Shown here: one piece after another, positions 1 to 8,825 of the stretch
How the letters are laid out: each line of letters starts with the position of its first letter
Position numbering within the stretch: the first letter of the stretch is position 1
NCBI RefSeq assembly: GCF_042684645.1
Contig: NZ_JBHULV010000051.1
Span: 62,001 to 126,000 of the forward strand
Source: Pseudopedobacter alpinus
GTDB lineage: Bacteria; Bacteroidota; Bacteroidia; Sphingobacteriales; Sphingobacteriaceae
Reading direction: 5' to 3'
Length of the DNA: 64,000 bases
Notes under the pieces: generated by a model
What the model was told of the DNA's origin: nothing
What the model saw: the letters and a program-made list of their open reading frames with translations, nothing else
The model's database searches: none
Made by a program: the position numbers and the translations under genes

Positions 1-45
1 TTTTAGGGGCGGAATTACATCAGATATGAGTTCACTTGCAATCAT
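1..45 (-). CDS. CBS-domain protein, N-terminal fragment cut by the window edge
   Basis: An ATG at 45-43 shares its A with the TAA stop of the preceding hydrolase gene and opens a frame running off the left edge. The 15 visible residues read MIASELISDVIPPLK. I recognise this as like the N-terminus of small Bacteroidota CBS-domain proteins, which bind adenine nucleotides. The TAATG overlap suggests translational coupling with the hydrolase. The identification rests on 15 residues and remembered similarity, so it is tentative. Confidence 0.5.
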   Translation of the reverse strand, partial: MIASELISDVIPPLK

Positions 46-806
46 TAACCTTTAATTTTCAATAAAAATTTTTCAAGAATTTCATTAAATTGTTCAGGAT
101 GTTCCATCATAGGAGCATGTCCACATTCGTCTATCCAGCTTAATTCAGAATCTGGCAACAATTGATTAAACTCTACAGCCACTTCTGGAGGTGTAATTTT
201 ATCGTTTTTGCCCCAAATTAATGCTACGGGCACTTTTATTTTAGAAAGGTCTTTACCCATATTGTGTCTGATAGCAGATTTTGCCATAGCCAATATTCTA
301 ATCACCTTGTGTCTATCATTTACAGTTTCAAAAACTTCATCAACAAGTTCTTTTGTAGCTGTTTCTGGATGAAAGAAGGTGAATTCCACCTTTTCTTTTA
401 TAAAATCATAATTCTCTCTTTTTGGAAAAGAACCTCCAAAAGCATTTTCATATAAGCCAGAGCTTCCGGTTAAAACCAAAGATTTAACATATTCTTGATG
501 AGCCAAAGTATAAATTAACCCTACATGGCCTCCCAAAGAATTACCCAATAAATTAACTTTTTGATACTCCTTAAATTTAACAAATTTATGTACGTATTTA
601 GATAATGTTTTTACGCCTGTGGTTAATAAAGGTAAATCATAAATGGGCAACATTGGTATTACAACGGTATAGCGTCCTTTAAAAGCTTCTATTACACCTT
701 CCCAGTTACTTAAGGCACCCATTAAACCATGAAGCAAAAGTAAAACCTCTCCCTCACCTTCTTCAATGTATCTGAAACCTTTTTCTTCTTTTATTATATA
801 TTCCAT
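45..806 (-). CDS. alpha/beta-fold hydrolase
   Basis: This 253-residue protein has no signal peptide and is probably cytoplasmic. The oxyanion region HGLMG is at residues 26-30 and the nucleophile elbow GNSLGG at 88-93 (Ser90). An acid in the WGKNDKITPP segment (about Asp202) and a His in ECGHAPMMEHP (about His230) complete a Ser-Asp-His triad. Length and motif order fit the Abhydrolase_1/6 families (esterases, C-C hydrolases, haloperoxidase-like proteins). The substrate cannot be read from the sequence. Its stop overlaps the start of a probable CBS-domain gene, so the two are likely cotranscribed. The 269-bp gap upstream holds a long palindromic element. Confidence 0.85.
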   Translation of the reverse strand: MEYIIKEEKGFRYIEEGEGEVLLLLHGLMGALSNWEGVIEAFKGRYTVVIPMLPIYDLPLLTTGVKTLSKYVHKFVKFKEYQKVNLLGNSLGGHVGLIYTLAHQEYVKSLVLTGSSGLYENAFGGSFPKRENYDFIKEKVEFTFFHPETATKELVDEVFETVNDRHKVIRILAMAKSAIRHNMGKDLSKIKVPVALIWGKNDKITPPEVAVEFNQLLPDSELSWIDECGHAPMMEHPEQFNEILEKFLLKIKG

Positions 807-915
807 AAAATATTACCAGCAATGTTGTGCATTAGTTATGCTAAATTAATAGTCTGTTTTGATATTGAGTACAAAAACCGAACTATTTATCAATTAAAAT
901 GAATTAAATATTCAA

Positions 916-1077
916 AGAGCCTGTTTAAAATTTATCTAATAATTTGTTTATGCTTCTTTTTGGCTAAAACTTCGTTAAATTTTTCAAGATAGCTTCCGGC
1001 TATCTCTACAAAATTTGCCTCGTTTCGCTCAAAAATAAGCTAAAAACATTTTTATAATTCAAATTTAAACAAGCTCT
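916..1077. repeat. MITE-like long palindrome
   Basis: About 160 bp form one long imperfect inverted repeat centred near 996. The outer arms read agagcctgtttaaa (from 916) and the complement of tttaaacaagctct (to 1077). The core is gatagc-ttcc-ggctatc at 988-1004. Between them the arms keep pairing with scattered mismatches, for example gcttcttttt against gcttattttt in the complement. No coding frame is present. The right arm runs into the stop codon of yqeY, so it might also act in RNA 3-prime end formation. It has the size and shape of a miniature inverted-repeat element; whether it is dispersed cannot be seen from one copy. Confidence 0.6.
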
Positions 1078-1522
1078 AAGATAATAAGCTTTTTATAGTT
1101 TCTGATATTGCTTTACCATCTGCTTTGCCAGAAAGTTCTTTGTTTGCAAGCCCCATAATTTTACCCATTTCTTTAACGCTTGTTACGTTTAATTTTTCGA
1201 TTAAGCCTTTAATATAAGTGTTTAATTCTTCTTGAGATAATTGTTGGGGTAAATATTTTTCAATTACCTTAATTTCATCAACTTCTATTTGATATAAATC
1301 TTCTCTTTGTTGGCTTTTATAAATATCTGCCGATTCCTTACGTTGCTTTACTAATTTTTGTAAAACTTTAATCTCCGCATCCTCAGTAATTTCTTGCGAG
1401 GCACCTTTTTCTGTTTTTGCTAAAAGCAAAGCTGCTTTAACTGCTCTTAAACTTCTTAAAGTTATTTCTTCTTTAGCCAACATGGCTGTTTTTATATCTT
1501 GATTGATAATGTTTTCTAACAT
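1076..1522 (-). CDS. GatB/YqeY domain-containing protein
   Basis: This 148-residue soluble, mostly helical protein matches the stand-alone YqeY family in length and motifs. The N-terminal region has LRSLRAVKAALLLAKTEK and the centre has VLQKLVKQRKESADIY. The C-terminal half, with YLPQQLSQEEL and VKEMGKIMGLANKELSGKAD, is the tRNA-binding-like domain shared with the GatB subunit of the tRNA amidotransferase. Its precise role is unknown in the family. It starts at an ATG and stands alone between a short-chain dehydrogenase gene (54 bp upstream) and the palindromic element, which begins at its stop codon. Confidence 0.9.
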   Translation of the reverse strand: MLENIINQDIKTAMLAKEEITLRSLRAVKAALLLAKTEKGASQEITEDAEIKVLQKLVKQRKESADIYKSQQREDLYQIEVDEIKVIEKYLPQQLSQEELNTYIKGLIEKLNVTSVKEMGKIMGLANKELSGKADGKAISETIKSLLS

Positions 1523-1576
1523 AATATTTTTTTCAAATTAATGGTTTTTAAAGTTAAAATTTCATAAATTCTATAT

Positions 1577-2347
1577 CTAATTATCTTTATTCCAGTAAAA
1601 TGCTGATGCTTGCGCAATAGGCATTATTACTAAATCATTAATATTTACATGTACTGGTCTGCTAGTTGTAAAATAGATGGTTTCTGCAATATCTTGCGCA
1701 ACTAGAGGTTCATAACCTTCATAAATTTTCTTTGCCTTTTCTTTGTCTCCGTGAAACCTTATGTCAGAAAACTCTGTTTCAACAGCACCAGGATGAACTG
1801 CTGTAACTTTAATGTGATGAGCACCTAAATCTATACGCATGGCTTTACTTAAAGCATCAACCGCATGTTTTGTAGCGCAATAAACGTTTCCGTTTGCATA
1901 GACTTCTTTACCAGCAATAGAACCTAAATTAACAATATGTCCTTTTTTGTTTTTAATCATCCAATTTGAAACAATTTTAGATACATAAAGTAAACCTTTA
2001 ATATTGGTATCAATCATAGTTTCCCAATCATTCAAATTACCATTTTGTAAGCTATCTAAACCTAAACTTAAACCAGCGTTATTAATTAAAACAGCTACAT
2101 TTTTATATTCTGGAGCTAAATTTTCTAAATTATTACTCACCTCTTCTTTATTTCTTACATCAAAATTAAGAGTGGTTACTTTTATAGCGTGTTTACTTTC
2201 TAAATCGTTTTTTAATTCATTTAGCCTTTCTAATCTTCTGCCTGTAATAATAAGATCGAAGCCATTTTGTGCATAAATAGTTGCGCAAGCTTTACCGATT
2301 CCCGAAGTGGCACCCGTAATGAGCGCTATCTTTTGATTTGATAACAT
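1577..2347 (-). CDS. Short-chain dehydrogenase/reductase (YdfG-like)
   Basis: This 256-residue Rossmann-fold oxidoreductase is a classical SDR. It has the cofactor motif TGATSGIGKA near the N-terminus, NNAG at the end of beta-4, and the active-site Ser (GSIAG) followed by YCATK with the catalytic Tyr and Lys. An Arg-rich loop (TGRRLERL) after beta-2 suggests a preference for NADP(H). The C-terminal segment resembles the YdfG serine/3-hydroxy-acid dehydrogenase group, but the substrate is not certain. The gene lies 31 bp downstream of porT on the same strand and could be part of the ubiE-porT transcript. Confidence 0.88.
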   Translation of the reverse strand: MLSNQKIALITGATSGIGKACATIYAQNGFDLIITGRRLERLNELKNDLESKHAIKVTTLNFDVRNKEEVSNNLENLAPEYKNVAVLINNAGLSLGLDSLQNGNLNDWETMIDTNIKGLLYVSKIVSNWMIKNKKGHIVNLGSIAGKEVYANGNVYCATKHAVDALSKAMRIDLGAHHIKVTAVHPGAVETEFSDIRFHGDKEKAKKIYEGYEPLVAQDIAETIYFTTSRPVHVNINDLVIMPIAQASAFYWNKDN

Positions 2348-2378
2348 TTTGTGAAATTATAAATTTTAAATGGAAGCG

Positions 2379-3140
2379 TTATTCGAAATATAAACTAAAA
2401 ACAAAATTTCTTAGGTATAGTTTTTCAATTGGGCTGGCATAAGGATGGTCTTCTCTTTTTAAGATATTATTTACAGAATTGCTTAATTTAATTTCGGGAG
2501 AAAGCTTAAAAAATTCAAAATATAAATCGAAGCCAATCCCCGCTTCATAAGATAAAATTCCTTTATTATTTTTTAGTGTCCTGCTAATTGCTATATCGCC
2601 TAAATCATCAGCATTTTTTTTTGCTGCAATATCAATCCCGTATTTAGCACCACCAATAATGTAAGCTCTAAAATTATTTCTTCTGTCTGATTTAATCTTT
2701 ATAGACAATGGAAATTCAAACATGGTGGAAGCAACTGTTCTTCTGGTAAAACCTTCGGGAGATTGTACGCCACCTCTATCGTATGATTCGCCATCTGTAA
2801 ACTCGTAATCAATAATTCTATCTGCAAATACAAAAACTGGTGTAAAACGGAGGTTAACATTTGGGGCAACATACAAATCAGATACAAAACCAATTCCGAA
2901 GCCAGGGTTTTGAATGGATCTGATACTTTTTAAGCCTTTTGTTACTTCAACACCGTTTTCTACAAATGGGATTTGCCAATTGGTAAATTTTTGAATTTTA
3001 TATTCTGAACTTAAATATTGAAACCCGAAACCAAAGTGAAGATTTTCATCATCAACACCTCCGCCATAATTACCTTGTGCAAAGGAATTTATAAAACAAC
3101 TTGAAAGTATAAAACAAATAAATGTTTTTATTTTAATCAT
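2379..3140 (-). CDS. porT: PorT-family outer-membrane beta-barrel protein (T9SS)
   Basis: This 253-residue protein has an N-terminal signal peptide ending around SFAQG. Alternating hydrophobic and polar strands follow and the protein ends in an aromatic residue pattern (FVFSLYFE), as expected for an outer-membrane barrel. Length, the ubiE neighbour and the sequence style fit PorT (SprT), a type IX secretion/gliding component. The link to ubiE is something I recall for Bacteroidota rather than something shown here. Its ATG overlaps the ubiE stop (ATGA), indicating coupled translation. A second T9SS component, the plug protein, is encoded at 18107. A generic PorT-like OmpW/OMP_b-brl protein is the alternative. 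Confidence 0.72.
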   Translation of the reverse strand: MIKIKTFICFILSSCFINSFAQGNYGGGVDDENLHFGFGFQYLSSEYKIQKFTNWQIPFVENGVEVTKGLKSIRSIQNPGFGIGFVSDLYVAPNVNLRFTPVFVFADRIIDYEFTDGESYDRGGVQSPEGFTRRTVASTMFEFPLSIKIKSDRRNNFRAYIIGGAKYGIDIAAKKNADDLGDIAISRTLKNNKGILSYEAGIGFDLYFEFFKLSPEIKLSNSVNNILKREDHPYASPIEKLYLRNFVFSLYFE

Positions 3141-3871
3141 TTAATGCCTGTGTATATAGAACAAATTCCAAACGCTAAAGGCCTACATTTGGTATTTTTA
3201 TAGCCAACTTTATCCATTAAATCTACAAATCTTTGTCCATCTGGAAAAGCGTTTACAGATTCTGGCAAGTAAGAATAAGCACTTGCATCTTTTGAGAAAA
3301 CCTTACCAATTGTTGGGGTAACATAATGAAAATAGAAATTATACAACTGTTTTACCGGGAAAACTTTAGGTTTAGAAAACTCTAATATTACGGCTTTGCC
3401 ACCGGGTTTTAATACCCTTAACATATCGGCAATACCTTTTTCTAAATTTTCGTAGTTTCTAACGCCATAAGCTACGGTTAAGGCATCAAAAGTATTATCT
3501 TCAAACAATAGTTTTTCAGAGTCGCCTAAACGCACTTCAAAAACATCGCTTTTATTTCTTTTAGTAATTTTTTCTTGGGCAATGGCTAACATTCCCTCAG
3601 AAATATCAACACCTATAATTTTTTTAGGTTTTAAAATCTCTAAAGCTTCAAAAGCAAAATCGCCAGTGCCGGTGGCAACATCTAAAATGGTTTGAGGTTT
3701 ATCTTTTAACAGTTCTTTGATAGCCATTTTTCTCCAAACAATATCAATCCCTAAAGACATAAAGTGATTTAAAAAATCATAAGTTTTTGAGATATTATTG
3801 AACATGGTGGCTACCTGTTCTTTTTTTGAAAGCTCCTGATTTTTGTAGGGCGTAACGTTTTCTGACATCAT
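3137..3871 (-). CDS. ubiE: Demethylmenaquinone methyltransferase
   Basis: UbiE (MenG in organisms that make only menaquinone) methylates demethylmenaquinone with S-adenosylmethionine in the last step of menaquinone synthesis. SAM motif I reads ILDVATGTGDFAFEAL. The family segments DIVWRKMAI, ALTVAYGVRNYENL and LKPGGKAVILEFSKP are all visible. I place the start at the ATGATG at 3871/3868 rather than 39 bases upstream, because a TATCTTTG -7 box at 3884-3877 lies in the longer N-terminal extension and only five bases before this ATG. That gives 244 residues. The stop overlaps the porT start. Confidence 0.93.
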   Translation of the reverse strand: MMSENVTPYKNQELSKKEQVATMFNNISKTYDFLNHFMSLGIDIVWRKMAIKELLKDKPQTILDVATGTGDFAFEALEILKPKKIIGVDISEGMLAIAQEKITKRNKSDVFEVRLGDSEKLLFEDNTFDALTVAYGVRNYENLEKGIADMLRVLKPGGKAVILEFSKPKVFPVKQLYNFYFHYVTPTIGKVFSKDASAYSYLPESVNAFPDGQRFVDLMDKVGYKNTKCRPLAFGICSIYTGIK

Positions 3872-3876
3872 TGGCG

Positions 3877-3884
3877 CAAAGATA
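3877..3884 (-). promoter_or_regulatory. -7 promoter box of ubiE
   Basis: On the minus strand the sequence is TATCTTTG, a perfect match to the Bacteroidota TAnnTTTG box. A TTG lies 23 bases upstream as a marginal -33 element. Only five bases separate the box from the ATGATG start, so the transcript should be leaderless or nearly so. Confidence 0.65.
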
Positions 3885-3908
3885 TATTTATTTTTATGAG
3901 ATTTAAGC

Positions 3909-3933
3909 AAAAAGCTTAAGGCCGAAGGCTTAA
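3909..3933 (-). terminator. Probable terminator of the polysaccharide operon
   Basis: A short hairpin (TTAAGCC, loop TTC, GGCCTTAA with one bulge) is followed on the minus strand by GCTTTTT. It lies between the end of the fucosyltransferase gene and ubiE, where the polysaccharide transcript should end. The stem is short, so confidence is moderate. Confidence 0.45.
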
Positions 3934-3976
3934 AACATAGAACAACTTACAATAAAAATGGTTTTTATTTTATTGC

Positions 3977-4804
3977 TTAATCGTTTGCTAAAACATCGCA
4001 CCAAATAAATTTTTTGGTCATTATCCCTCTTGGGTGCTCCGCTCCTATTTTAAAACCGAACCAATTTTTTGGGGCATAAACCATATTGTTTTTTGGAGAT
4101 AAATAGGTTGCCCACCAAGCAAATGTGCTGTTAGAAATGATGCTTATATCGGCATTTTGGATGATTTGAAAATCTATGATTTCGTTATTTGAAGAAAAAG
4201 TATAGTTGTCTTTTTCTGGAAAAACCTCTTTAACATGCGCAATATCATCACTCACAAAAATCACCTTATAGTTTTCTAAATTCTCAATAGCCTCTAACCT
4301 AGTTTTGAAATAAGCCATTGGTAAAGAAATATCTCTTTTTCTACGTTCGCCGTAATTCATATAATCTGTACGGCGTATGTGGACTACCACTATTTTATTT
4401 TGCTGATATAAATTACCATAAAGTGCATTAAATTGTTCTTTAAATTCTTTTTTAAGGTTGAAACTTGGTTTGATTTTTAGTTGTTGGTAATAATAATCAG
4501 ATTGAAAGTAGCCAATATATAAAGACCAGTTTTTAATATCAAACTCTTTTGGGATAATCCAATTGTGAATGTAAATGCTTTTAAAACGTAATATGCTGGG
4601 TAAAAATCTGGTAATTGCCGAATATGCTTTAGAACCCATTAAATAATTATCAGCATCTTCTAAATCAAAATATTTATGGATGTAAGCATGGTGTGGATTT
4701 GTAAAAAACACCAACAATTTGCCGTTACGCTGTTGTAGATATTTCAAAAAAACATACTGAAATAACTGATTACCTAAACGTCCATCAAATTTTACCGCTA
4801 TCAT
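3977..4804 (-). CDS. Alpha-1,2-fucosyltransferase family protein (GT11)
   Basis: This 275-residue GT11-type enzyme is expected to transfer fucose from GDP-fucose to a glycan acceptor in the cytoplasm. The N-terminal KFDGRLGNQLFQYVFL segment and the nucleotide-sugar motif HIRRTDY (residues 142-148) are diagnostic. The C-terminal SNSTFAWWATYLS motif is also typical of the family. It is the last gene of the polysaccharide operon, and its ATG overlaps the flippase stop (ATGA). If active, it indicates a fucose-like sugar in the exported glycan, although no GDP-fucose synthesis genes lie in the window. Confidence 0.88.
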   Translation of the reverse strand: MIAVKFDGRLGNQLFQYVFLKYLQQRNGKLLVFFTNPHHAYIHKYFDLEDADNYLMGSKAYSAITRFLPSILRFKSIYIHNWIIPKEFDIKNWSLYIGYFQSDYYYQQLKIKPSFNLKKEFKEQFNALYGNLYQQNKIVVVHIRRTDYMNYGERRKRDISLPMAYFKTRLEAIENLENYKVIFVSDDIAHVKEVFPEKDNYTFSSNNEIIDFQIIQNADISIISNSTFAWWATYLSPKNNMVYAPKNWFGFKIGAEHPRGIMTKKFIWCDVLAND

Positions 4805-6150
4805 GCTTTTGATTTGTTTTTAAATTTTAAAATCTGAGGTTTTACAAAATGAGAATAAAACTCGGGATAAAAACGATAAGCGTAAACAAAAGTGTGATAA
4901 AACTTTACACCCAACTCTTTTCTTAAAATATATTGAGCAATAATAAACCCTACAATATTTGAAATTAAGGTTGCGTAAGCGGCACCCAAAACACCAAAAT
5001 TTACTATAAAAATATAGTTTAGTCCCAAATTCAAACTCGCTGTTATAATTACTATATAAAAAGTGGTTTTCGTTTTTCCGATAGAATCTAAAATAGTGCC
5101 GAATTGGCGACCAAATGGGATTAGCAAGGTATATAAAAGGGTTAATCTTAATAAAGGCGCAGCATCTTCGTATTTATCTCCAGCTAACAAATACAATACA
5201 AATTCCGGAAAAATATAAATAAAAATTACCCCTGGAATTAATATGGCCAAGATGGTTCCTACAGATTTTTCGTACAAATATTTAATAGCATCTTTTCCTT
5301 CTGTTTGAATGCGGGCAGCACTTTGTGGAAATACAATATTTGCTACTGCGCTGGTGGGAATATCTATTAAATTAACCACTTTAACCGCCACATTAAAAAC
5401 ACCAGAAACATCCGGAGATATGATGCTAGATATCATCATTTGATCTACACTTCCTGATAAAATAGAACTTATTGAGGTACCAAAAGCATATTTACCGTAA
5501 TTAAAAAGCTTAACCATCCACTCTTTATATATACCTATTGCAAAATTAAGGAATGGTTTGGCGTAAAAGTAGGCAATAATCATACTTACTAACGAGCCGA
5601 AAATTTGCACAAATACTAAGTTTTTTAGCTCAATATTTACTTTAAAAATGAAACAATAAAATACGAATGCAAAATAAATAGCCTGAAAAACTGTATTAGA
5701 AACAAATACACCTTTAAATTTAAAATGAGCTTGTTCTATACAATTAAACTGCGTTAAAAAACCATTTAATATGTAAACAATATTGAATAAATAAAAAAGG
5801 TTTATGAGCTCGGGAGAGTTTAACAATTTGGCTAACAGTGTACCTAAGCTTAGGTTTAGTATAACTATAACTGCCGTAATTATAATATTAATGGTAAATG
5901 CTGCCGACATTATCTGTGGCTTTTCCTCTTCTTTGGCACCTGATAAAAATTTGATTAAAGCATTCTTAATTAAGCCGTCTCTTAAAATATTTAGAATGGT
6001 TATGGTGGTCATATAAACCGTCCAAACGCCAAATTCTCTTATTGTTAAAGAACGAACTAAAAAGAAGAAACTACCAATACCGAATAACACGCTTGCCATG
6101 TTTTGCAAAACGTTTATAAAGCCCGATTTTAACCAGTAATTATCTTTCAT
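4801..6150 (-). CDS. Wzx-type polysaccharide flippase (MATE/MOP superfamily)
   Basis: This 449-residue integral membrane protein has about twelve to fourteen hydrophobic segments spread over its whole length, starting with a helix at residues 10-35. The segments MASVLFGIGSFFFLVRSLTI, GSVDQMMISSIISPDVSGVF and NIVFPQSAARIQTEG are typical of the polysaccharide biosynthesis/RfbX family. Its likely role is to flip undecaprenyl-linked repeat units to the periplasm. It sits inside a glycosyltransferase operon, seven bases after an unknown gene and overlapping the fucosyltransferase. No Wzy polymerase is visible in the window. Confidence 0.88.
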   Translation of the reverse strand: MKDNYWLKSGFINVLQNMASVLFGIGSFFFLVRSLTIREFGVWTVYMTTITILNILRDGLIKNALIKFLSGAKEEEKPQIMSAAFTINIIITAVIVILNLSLGTLLAKLLNSPELINLFYLFNIVYILNGFLTQFNCIEQAHFKFKGVFVSNTVFQAIYFAFVFYCFIFKVNIELKNLVFVQIFGSLVSMIIAYFYAKPFLNFAIGIYKEWMVKLFNYGKYAFGTSISSILSGSVDQMMISSIISPDVSGVFNVAVKVVNLIDIPTSAVANIVFPQSAARIQTEGKDAIKYLYEKSVGTILAILIPGVIFIYIFPEFVLYLLAGDKYEDAAPLLRLTLLYTLLIPFGRQFGTILDSIGKTKTTFYIVIITASLNLGLNYIFIVNFGVLGAAYATLISNIVGFIIAQYILRKELGVKFYHTFVYAYRFYPEFYSHFVKPQILKFKNKSKA

Positions 6151-6156
6151 TTAATT

Positions 6157-7125
6157 TTAAGGAATGTAAAAATGCTGTACATAATCTTTTACATCATCAT
6201 CATTTTTTGCATGATGTATTTTTGCTCCTGAAAGCTTTGGAAAAAGTGTTTGGAAACACCCAAAATGATGCTCAGGTCCTTGTTTTGATAAAATGATATT
6301 TTCGCCTTTAAAGCAACTTGCTAAAGCAGCTGTGCCGCCATGTATAGACATAAATTTTGCAGCATTTGCATAAACACTCATTTGGAAATGATTAAAATTA
6401 TTGGCCTTAATCTTATTTTCAGTCCATAAATCTTCCATTAAAATTACTTGAGGATAATCAGTTTTTATTAAATCATATTCGTTTAAATCGTTTACCTCGC
6501 TGGTATCGGAAGTAATTTGATGCGGACGAGGTCTGTTGTATATTATACTATAATATGGACTTAAATTATCGAATATGAATTTTAATATTTCTATGCTAAA
6601 AAAGCTAATTGGTGGCCCATCCCACTCGGTATTATACCTATTTGCAATTACTAAAATGGTTTTATCGTAAACATAAACATTGTTTGCAAAATGTTCTTTA
6701 AAAGGAACTTGTTCCCACTTTTTTATATCGTAATTATGGCTATACAATATGCGTGGGGTTTCGTAATTATAATTTCCTTCGTTGGTTCTTACATCGTATA
6801 CTTCTTCATGGTTTTTTGAAAAGAAGTACATTTCTTTGGTAAACTTAGCTCCTTCCGTTTTTAATAAAGTGCCGTTTTTATAGTGCCAATAAGCAAACGG
6901 AATTACAAATTCCAACTCGGGTGCAAACTCGCCGTCAAAAGAAATTACCTTATATTTTTTCTTAAAAAAGTAATCTTTAAAAATGTATTTTAATTGAATA
7001 AACTGGCAGTAATAAGTATCTCTGTAATAATATCTTACATCCCAGTGGAGTTTACCAAATTTTAACCTAACATATAAACTAATCAACTTGGTTATGATAT
7101 TACTGGGAACTTTATGCTGTTTCAA
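6157..7125 (-). CDS. Uncharacterised protein of the polysaccharide operon
   Basis: This 322-residue protein belongs to no family I can name with confidence. It has no signal peptide or membrane segment and is rich in aromatic residues. The segment MSVYANAAKFMSIHGGTAAL near residue 270 resembles the nucleotide-sugar-binding end of DUF563-type glycosyltransferases, where a conserved His-Gly-Gly loop occurs; this is a weak hint only. The start must be TTG: the codon at 7125-7123 overlaps the upstream stop as TTGA, and the next in-frame Met is about 100 residues in. Position between a GT2 and a flippase suggests a glycan-assembly role. Confidence 0.6.
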   Translation of the reverse strand: MKQHKVPSNIITKLISLYVRLKFGKLHWDVRYYYRDTYYCQFIQLKYIFKDYFFKKKYKVISFDGEFAPELEFVIPFAYWHYKNGTLLKTEGAKFTKEMYFFSKNHEEVYDVRTNEGNYNYETPRILYSHNYDIKKWEQVPFKEHFANNVYVYDKTILVIANRYNTEWDGPPISFFSIEILKFIFDNLSPYYSIIYNRPRPHQITSDTSEVNDLNEYDLIKTDYPQVILMEDLWTENKIKANNFNHFQMSVYANAAKFMSIHGGTAALASCFKGENIILSKQGPEHHFGCFQTLFPKLSGAKIHHAKNDDDVKDYVQHFYIP

Positions 7126-8009
7126 ATTTTTTTACCGGTTAAATACTCTGAAATTCTTTTGGTGTGCAATTTAAATCTGAATTTAAATGCTTTTACAATT
7201 CCTCCCTCAGCAATCAATCTTCTTGATGATGTAAACACCCTAGCTTTAGGAGTTGAAATTAATTTTAGTTTACCTGTTTTCATTAGGTTTACTGCCATTC
7301 TACCATCCTCAGATTCATCTACAAAATAATCGCTATCAATGGCATTATCAAATTTTCTTACTTCTTTAACCTTAAAACCTCCATTTGCTAAGCCAATTTC
7401 GGCAATAAAACCCATATTAAAACCTAAAAAGTTGATATGCTCTCTTCTGCTTTTACGTAATCTGATAATTATTCCTGCCATTCGTTCATACATCCAAAAG
7501 AAAATTCTTTCGTAAGAATTTTCTGGTATAAATGCATAACGACCGTAAACACCAACTATATTATCATCATTTTCTAATGGCTTAACCATCGCATCTATCC
7601 AACTTGGTGGGTAAAATGTATCAGAATCGGCACATAAGTGATATTTTCCTTTAGCTTTTTCCAAACCTAATTGGCGGGCAAATGTAATGCCTTGCTTTGG
7701 CTCAAAGTAACTTTTTACACCCAAAGTATCTAAAACCTGTTGTGTTTTATCTGTAGAATTATTATTAATTACAACAATTTCAATTTTGCGTTGGGTATTT
7801 GTAAAAGATAAAGAAGATAAAGTTCTGAAAATATTATTTTCCTCGTTCCAAGCTGGTATAACAATAGAAACTTCTGGTTTTGGGTGTTGTACGTTTTTAA
7901 TTTTTAACTGTAAATCTTTAATTTGTTGTTCAGATAAATCAACAAAAAGTTTGTTAATAAACAAATGCTTTTTTAACCAAAAAGGTAATTTTAATAAGGC
8001 TACCGGCAT
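7122..8009 (-). CDS. Family 2 glycosyltransferase
   Basis: This 295-residue inverting glycosyltransferase has a GT-A fold. After a 45-residue lead it shows EVSIVIPAWNEENNIFRTL, the NNNSTDKT loop and the metal-binding acidic motif CADSDTFYP (DSD). A C-terminal basic amphipathic stretch (FKFRFKLHTKRISEYL) could contact the membrane. The donor and acceptor are unknown. Its start overlaps the upstream GT2 by one base and its TGA overlaps the TTG start of the next gene, so the genes are tightly coupled in the polysaccharide operon. Confidence 0.88.
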   Translation of the reverse strand: MPVALLKLPFWLKKHLFINKLFVDLSEQQIKDLQLKIKNVQHPKPEVSIVIPAWNEENNIFRTLSSLSFTNTQRKIEIVVINNNSTDKTQQVLDTLGVKSYFEPKQGITFARQLGLEKAKGKYHLCADSDTFYPPSWIDAMVKPLENDDNIVGVYGRYAFIPENSYERIFFWMYERMAGIIIRLRKSRREHINFLGFNMGFIAEIGLANGGFKVKEVRKFDNAIDSDYFVDESEDGRMAVNLMKTGKLKLISTPKARVFTSSRRLIAEGGIVKAFKFRFKLHTKRISEYLTGKKI

Positions 8010-8794
8010 TATTTTTTTGGCTTTATTTTATAAATAATTAATTCTAAATTAAACCTTAAATATCTATAAATTGCTCTTGCTACATGTGCATAGGCTGCAT
8101 CATTGTTGCGAAACATATTTCTTTTAATCGTACTTGGTTCAATATCTGTATTTACCTGATCTAATAGTTCGTTAATGTTATCATAAAAATAAGCTTTAGG
8201 ATTTTGAGCTAATACTTTCATCATCATATTATACTCTGTTCTATCTGGCTTTACTCCTTCATCATATCTACCAAATCTATCAAAAAAATTAGCTCTTCTT
8301 AAATGAGGATGGTCACTATAAACATAAAACTTACGGTAACCTTGCCAAAATTTTAAATGGCTGAAACTCATTTCAGAAAAACCATCACTAATTTGTTTAA
8401 GGTTTGGAAACTTGTAATAAGCATAAAACCTTACAAAGTCTAACTCCTTGTTTTGCTGCATAAATTGATGTGCAACTGCTAATTTTTCTACAAATAGTGG
8501 GTTGGGGACAAAATCTTCTTGAATATATAAAGTGTATGGCGTTTTTATAACATCTTGCCCTTTATTAATATTATTACCTAATCCTTTATTTTTTGGGGCT
8601 TTTAGAATGGTTAAAGGATATATTTTCCCTAGGTTTTCTAGCTGTTTAATATGTTCAGGATTACTACCGTCATCAGAAACAACAATTTCACGAAATTGTA
8701 GGTCTAGTTTTTTAACTCCTTCTAATAACCTAGATAAAGATACCGTTCTGTTGTAATTGGTAATTAATAAAGAGATTTCACTAAAAACGGGCAT
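8009..8794 (-). CDS. Family 2 glycosyltransferase
   Basis: This 261-residue GT-A type glycosyltransferase opens with EISLLITNYNRTVSLSRLL and contains VVSDDGSNPEHI and the acidic motif YIQEDFVPNP in place of a strict DxD. The C-terminal half, with HLRRANFFDRFGRYDEG, probably binds the acceptor. It lies 31 bp downstream of the GT8 gene and overlaps the following GT2 by one base. The sugar it transfers cannot be predicted. The QED form of the metal motif occurs in some GT2 proteins and does not by itself imply inactivity. Confidence 0.85.
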   Translation of the reverse strand: MPVFSEISLLITNYNRTVSLSRLLEGVKKLDLQFREIVVSDDGSNPEHIKQLENLGKIYPLTILKAPKNKGLGNNINKGQDVIKTPYTLYIQEDFVPNPLFVEKLAVAHQFMQQNKELDFVRFYAYYKFPNLKQISDGFSEMSFSHLKFWQGYRKFYVYSDHPHLRRANFFDRFGRYDEGVKPDRTEYNMMMKVLAQNPKAYFYDNINELLDQVNTDIEPSTIKRNMFRNNDAAYAHVARAIYRYLRFNLELIIYKIKPKK

Positions 8795-8825
8795 ATTATT
8801 TTGAAGCTAATTTATTTAACCTTAG

